NCBI RefSeq assembly: GCF_008923185.1
Contig: NZ_WBMT01000008.1
Location: forward strand, 124,001 to 188,000
From: Actinomadura rudentiformis
GTDB taxonomy: Bacteria > Actinomycetota > Actinomycetes > Streptosporangiales > Streptosporangiaceae
Reading direction: 5' to 3'
DNA length: 64,000 bases
In this document: positions 60,254 through 64,000 of the stretch, one piece after another
Numbering within the stretch: the stretch's first letter is position 1
Layout: each line of letters starts with the position of its first letter
Notes under the pieces: model-generated
The model's input: only the letters and a program-made list of their open reading frames with translations
What the model was told of the DNA's origin: nothing
The model's database searches: none
Translations under genes and position numbers: made by a program

Positions 60254-62401
60254 GTGACGGACATGGCGAGCGGGTCCGCAATGGCGCGGTTGACACAGGC
60301 CGATCGCGTCTATGTCGGCTGGCGCTACGCACAGGTGCACCCGGACCCCGGACCGCCGCCCACCCCGCCCGAGCTCCCGGCCGCGGAGCCGGTGCCGAGC
60401 GGCGTGCCCGGGCGCATGCCCGCGGAGCACCTCGCCGGGCGCCCGCTGCGCATCGCCAGCATCGGCGCAGGGGTCGGCATGGCGCTCTTCCTGCTGTGCG
60501 GTCTCGTCGGCGTGCTGCCTTGGGCGTTCGCGGTAGTGGCCCTGCTGGCCTGCGGAGTCGTGCTCGCCATCACCGGCTCGGCGCTGTGGCGGGACGAACG
60601 CGTCGTCCGTGAGCGGATCGCGCAGGCACGGGCGCTGAGCGAGCGGGAACACGCCGCGCGGAGCCGGGCACGCGACGCGGCCGAAAAGGAGTACGCGACC
60701 GCGCTGGCCGACTGGGAGCGCCGGCAGCGGGCTTACGAGAACCAGCGCGAGTGGTACCCCGTGGCCGTCCCGCCCGGCGTCGACCGCGTCGACGTCGTCG
60801 GCGGCACGCTCGCCGGCTGGTCCGCGTCCGTGACCACCATGGGCGCGGCACGGCTGGCGGTGGGCGCCCGGGTGACGGTCATCGACCTCTCCGAGGGCGC
60901 GGTCGCGCATGACCTGCTGCGGCTTGCGGCCGATCGCGGCGACGACCCGCTGGTGTGGGTGCTGCCCGCGGATCTGTCACGGCTGGACGCGACGCGCGGG
61001 CTCGGGCCCGAGGCGCTCGCCGACGTGCTGTCGCTGGTGGTCAGCGCGGGCGAGGAGCAGAGCAGCACGCGCGACCTCTCGTTCGACAACTCGATCCTGG
61101 AACGGCTCATCGAGGTCCTCGGCGACGGGGTGACGATCCCGCAGATCACGGCGGCGCTGCGCGTGCTGGCGCAGGTGGGCGATCCGCGAGACGACCTGCG
61201 GCGCGGGCTGCTGACCGACGAGCAGCTGGAGCGGATCGCGACGTTGTTCGGCCGGGACGCGACCGACCGCATCGTGGTGCGGCGGGCCTGGGCGCTGGAG
61301 GCGCAGCTGCGCAAGCTGGAGAGGCTGGCGACCGAGCCGGTCCGGCTGCCGCCGTCGCGGCTGCACGTGGTCTCGATGGACCGGCGGGCCGGCGTCCTCA
61401 CCAACCGGGTGCTCGGCACGTACGTCACGACGGCCCTCACGCACCGGATCCGGGAGGCGCCGCCCGGAGGCAAGTGGGACCACACCCTGTTCCTGTGCGG
61501 CGCTGAGAAGCTGCGTGGAGACGTTCTGGACCGTCTGGTCGACGCCTGCGAGGCCACGGGGACCGGGCTCGTGCTGATGTACCGGTCGATCCCGCAGCAC
61601 GTCCGCGAGCGGCTCGGACGGCGCGGTCACGCCGCGGTGGGCTTCATGCGGCTCGGCAACCCGGAGGACGCCCGGATCGCCGCCGAGCACATCGGCGCCG
61701 ACCATCGCCTGCTGGTCGCCGAGATCACCGATGCGGCGGGGGAGACCCTGTCCGACGTCGCGGGCGAGACCTACGCCAGCACGGTCGCGTTCGCGCGGCG
61801 GCGGGGCGACGAGCTCACCGACCCGGTGTGGTCGGCGCTTCCGGCTCCGGTGGCCGACGACACCGCGCTGGTCGAGGGCATCAGCTCGTCCACGGCCTGG
61901 GGACGCAGCATCCCGGCCACCGAGACGCGCCAGCGCTTCCGCGAACTGCTGATCGAGCCGCCGCAGCTCCAGGAGCTGCCGCTGACCGCGATGGTCTTCA
62001 CGCACGCGGGCGCGACGGGCCGCCGGATCCTGCTGGTGGACGCCAACCCCGGCATCATCACGCTGCCGACCGCGCACTCGGTGGAGTTCGAGGAGCACGT
62101 ACGCGAGCAGGAACGGCTGCGGCAGGCCGAGCTGGAACGCGACAGCCCGGAGGGCACGGAGGTGGCGGCTCCAGAGGCCACCGGCGAGGGTGCAGGGGAC
62201 TCCGAGACCGATTCTGAGCGGCCCGGCCGGAAGAAACCGTCGCCCTCGCCGCGCGCGACCGGGGGGTCGCGGGCCCGCCACGCGCTGCCCAGAGGCACCG
62301 GGCCGCGGCCGCAGCGCATCGTGCCGCCGCTGAAGAAGAACGGCAGGCACGCCGCCGACCCTCCGCCAAAAGACCCCCCGCCGAAACCACCTGCCGAGTA
62401 G
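60254..62401 (+). CDS. Membrane and coiled-coil protein resembling an ATPase without a P-loop
   Basis: The 715-residue protein has a Pro-rich start, two transmembrane helices (about 68-112), an Arg/Glu/Ala-rich coiled coil (about 113-165) and a large soluble domain that begins VDVVGGTLAGWSASVTTMGAARL and continues RVTVIDLSEGAVAHDLL and DDPLVWVLPADLSRL. The arrangement of strands resembles a HerA/FtsK ATPase, but the GKS of Walker A is absent. The C-terminus (about 600-715) is charged, then Lys/Pro-rich. It precedes a HerA-like ATPase by 36 bp, suggesting a membrane anchor or inactive partner for it. GTG 60254 or ATG 60263 may start it. Confidence 0.65.
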   Translation: MTDMASGSAMARLTQADRVYVGWRYAQVHPDPGPPPTPPELPAAEPVPSGVPGRMPAEHLAGRPLRIASIGAGVGMALFLLCGLVGVLPWAFAVVALLACGVVLAITGSALWRDERVVRERIAQARALSEREHAARSRARDAAEKEYATALADWERRQRAYENQREWYPVAVPPGVDRVDVVGGTLAGWSASVTTMGAARLAVGARVTVIDLSEGAVAHDLLRLAADRGDDPLVWVLPADLSRLDATRGLGPEALADVLSLVVSAGEEQSSTRDLSFDNSILERLIEVLGDGVTIPQITAALRVLAQVGDPRDDLRRGLLTDEQLERIATLFGRDATDRIVVRRAWALEAQLRKLERLATEPVRLPPSRLHVVSMDRRAGVLTNRVLGTYVTTALTHRIREAPPGGKWDHTLFLCGAEKLRGDVLDRLVDACEATGTGLVLMYRSIPQHVRERLGRRGHAAVGFMRLGNPEDARIAAEHIGADHRLLVAEITDAAGETLSDVAGETYASTVAFARRRGDELTDPVWSALPAPVADDTALVEGISSSTAWGRSIPATETRQRFRELLIEPPQLQELPLTAMVFTHAGATGRRILLVDANPGIITLPTAHSVEFEEHVREQERLRQAELERDSPEGTEVAAPEATGEGAGDSETDSERPGRKKPSPSPRATGGSRARHALPRGTGPRPQRIVPPLKKNGRHAADPPPKDPPPKPPAE

Positions 62402-62437
62402 TGGCGCGAGGGGGCGGGCGAAGGTAAGGATGCTGGC

Positions 62438-64000
62438 GTGACCCCAGCCCCCAGCATGCGTCAACCTCCCGGCCCGCAGCACCACTCCGCCGGTCATCCA
62501 GCCGGTCAGCCCGCTGGCCGGCAGGGCGCGGACGGCTCCGTCCTGCCCGGGCCCTGGTACCGGATCCAGGCGATCCCCGCTCCCGAGCGGAACGCGTCGG
62601 CCGAGTGGGACTTCGTGAGCGTCCTCCCCGCTGTGCTGTCGGCGGCACGGCGGCAGCGGCCTTTCGTGGTGGGGTGGATCTCCCCGGGCGGCGGTGCGCC
62701 GCTGGAGCTCATCACGAACGCGGGTCCCGTGAGCCCGGGTCCAGAGACCCAGCAGGGGCTGTTGTTCCCGAGCGGAGCGCGTGGTGTGCCGATCGGCGAC
62801 GGCTGGCTGCGGCGGGCCGAGCGGATGGTGTGGACCCGGTGTCCCGGCCGCCTCGCGCCGCAGGTGAAGTCGGCCGACAACGGCGCAAGCCTCTTCGAGG
62901 CGACGCTCATGACGTTGATGGAACGGCCGTTCGGCTGGTTCGTGGTCGCCGACCCGTGCGACGAGCGGCTGCTCGACACCGAGATGCGGGAGCTGCATCA
63001 CGAGCTGCGCATGTTGCGGCGCGGCGAGGACGAGCAGGCGCGGCTGGCGGTCGCGCGCGCCGACCAGCGCCTGGCGGAGCTCGACGCGTTCCGGGAGGCG
63101 GGGCTCTGGCGTGTCCGGGTGCTCGCGGGCGCCGCGTCCGAGACCGAGCTGAGCCAGATCGCGCCCGTGCTGGTCGGTTCGATGGAGCTCGGCCACCATC
63201 CGTACCGGCTGCGCTCAGGACACGGCAGCGGCACGTTCAGCGAGATCCTGCGGCCGCCCGCGTCGAGCCCGGCGCTCCCCCGCCCGGCGGTGGAGTCGGA
63301 ACAGCGTTACCCGTTCGTGGCGACGGCGGGCGCGCTGGCGGCGCTGGCGGGGTTGCCGCGCCGCGAGGTGCCGGGGCTGCGGGTGCTGGACGCCGGCTAC
63401 TTCGACGTGACGTCCGAGACCGACGACGCCGTGCCGGTGAACGCCAACGAGCCGAGGATCGAGCTGGGCGCGATCCTGGACGGGCAGGACCGGCAGGTCG
63501 GGCGGTTCACCGTGCCGCGCTCGACCATCAACCGGCACGTGTTCGTGACCGGCTCCACCGGCGCGGGCAAGTCGCAGACCGTGCGCCACCTGCTGGAGCA
63601 GCTGACCCGCGCGGGCATCCCCTGGCTGGCGATCGAGCCCGCCAAGTCGGAGTACGCGGCGATGTCCGGGCGCATCGAGGACCTCGGCGGACCGGTGACG
63701 GTCGTCAACCCGTCCGACCCGGCGTCGGTGCCGCTGTCGGTCAACCCGCTGGCACCCGAGCCCGGCTATCCGGTGCAGGCGCACATCGACATGGTGCGCG
63801 CGCTGTTCCAGGCGGCGTTCGACGCCGAGGAGCCGTTCCCGCAGATCATGGCGCAGGCGCTGCAACGGGTGTACGAGTCGAACGGCTGGGACGTGGTGAC
63901 CGGCGCGGGCGTGCCCGGGTCGCTCATCGAGCCCGCCGTGCCCACGCTCGAACAGCTCCAGAACGCGGCCCTCCAGGTGATCGGCGACGTGGGGTACGGC
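62438..64000 (+). CDS. HerA/FtsK-type ATPase (3' end outside the window)
   Basis: An open frame of 521 codons runs to the window end. After a Pro/Gln-rich tail, a domain of about 250 residues with a helical coil (ELHHELRMLRRGEDEQARL) leads to the ATPase: VGRFTVPRSTINRHVFVTGSTGAGKSQTV holds the Walker A (GSTGAGKS, about 371-378), followed by WLAIEPAKSEYAAM, typical of HerA/DUF87 proteins that use a hexameric ring to move DNA or protein. The GTG has AAGGA 7 bp upstream. It pairs with the preceding membrane protein; the job of the pair is not known. Confidence 0.82.
   Translation, partial: MTPAPSMRQPPGPQHHSAGHPAGQPAGRQGADGSVLPGPWYRIQAIPAPERNASAEWDFVSVLPAVLSAARRQRPFVVGWISPGGGAPLELITNAGPVSPGPETQQGLLFPSGARGVPIGDGWLRRAERMVWTRCPGRLAPQVKSADNGASLFEATLMTLMERPFGWFVVADPCDERLLDTEMRELHHELRMLRRGEDEQARLAVARADQRLAELDAFREAGLWRVRVLAGAASETELSQIAPVLVGSMELGHHPYRLRSGHGSGTFSEILRPPASSPALPRPAVESEQRYPFVATAGALAALAGLPRREVPGLRVLDAGYFDVTSETDDAVPVNANEPRIELGAILDGQDRQVGRFTVPRSTINRHVFVTGSTGAGKSQTVRHLLEQLTRAGIPWLAIEPAKSEYAAMSGRIEDLGGPVTVVNPSDPASVPLSVNPLAPEPGYPVQAHIDMVRALFQAAFDAEEPFPQIMAQALQRVYESNGWDVVTGAGVPGSLIEPAVPTLEQLQNAALQVIGDVGYG

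Noticed and set aside
1..64000. tRNA, rRNA, CRISPR arrays, complete insertion sequences or an integrase
   Set aside because: None could be recognised by reading both strands; the island has relics and repeats but no transposase or integrase gene.

Overview
The window is very GC-rich, uses many GTG and TTG starts, and is packed with 4-bp ATGA/GTGA gene overlaps. It encodes a non-mycobacterial type VII (ESX) secretion system, WXG100 proteins, polymorphic toxins with SUKH immunity proteins, and a galactofuranose polymer pathway. This points to a high-GC actinomycete, most likely of the Streptosporangiales/Thermomonosporaceae kind (Actinomadura-like). The taxonomic guess is inference; there is no rRNA or tRNA gene to test it.

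Region 1 (1-14.3 kb) is the core type VII locus. A putative WXG-like effector and a YbaB-family protein flank the three-module ATPase eccC on the minus strand. Divergent from it run eccD, eccB, three small Esx/WXG100 proteins, an Esx-like protein, a WXG protein with a long GGGIPGGG-repeat tail, the mycosin protease mycP and a small lipoprotein. No EccE or EccA homologue is visible.

Region 2 (14.3-26.6 kb) is an accessory polymorphic-toxin island. Two homologous WXG-like partner genes, about 80% identical at protein level by eye and in inverted orientation, each overlap a toxin gene by exactly 8 bp. The left one pairs with a nucleic-acid deaminase toxin, followed by a SUKH-4 immunity protein, a SUKH-like protein fused to a second deaminase domain, and a P-loop ATPase/WD-repeat protein. 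The right one pairs with a 1281-residue RHS protein ending in a small ADP-ribosyltransferase-like toxin, followed by its immunity gene. Between and beside them lie a frameshifted rhs relic, an orphan immunity-like gene pair and an immunity relic.

Region 3 (26.6-33 kb) carries further type VII accessory genes: two paralogous proline-rich membrane proteins, a second YbaB protein, an EspI-like ParA/MinD ATPase with VIQGTG repeats, and what look like two separated halves of a DUF6177 protein. A MarR regulator sits among them.

Region 4 (33-60 kb) is cell-envelope assembly: an LCP ligase, GT2 and GT-C glycosyltransferases, a large beta-propeller membrane protein, a lipoprotein sulfatase with a membrane esterase, a GH43 glycosidase, two sulfotransferase-like proteins, UDP-galactopyranose mutase (glf), a GlfT2-like galactofuranosyltransferase, a Wzm/Wzt ABC exporter, a large HAD protein, two methyltransferases and a DUF2142 membrane protein. 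Together they suggest synthesis, export and attachment of a galactofuranose-containing, possibly sulfated wall polymer.

Region 5 (60-64 kb) has a membrane/coiled-coil protein that resembles an ATPase without a Walker A motif, followed by a HerA/FtsK-type ATPase that runs off the window end.
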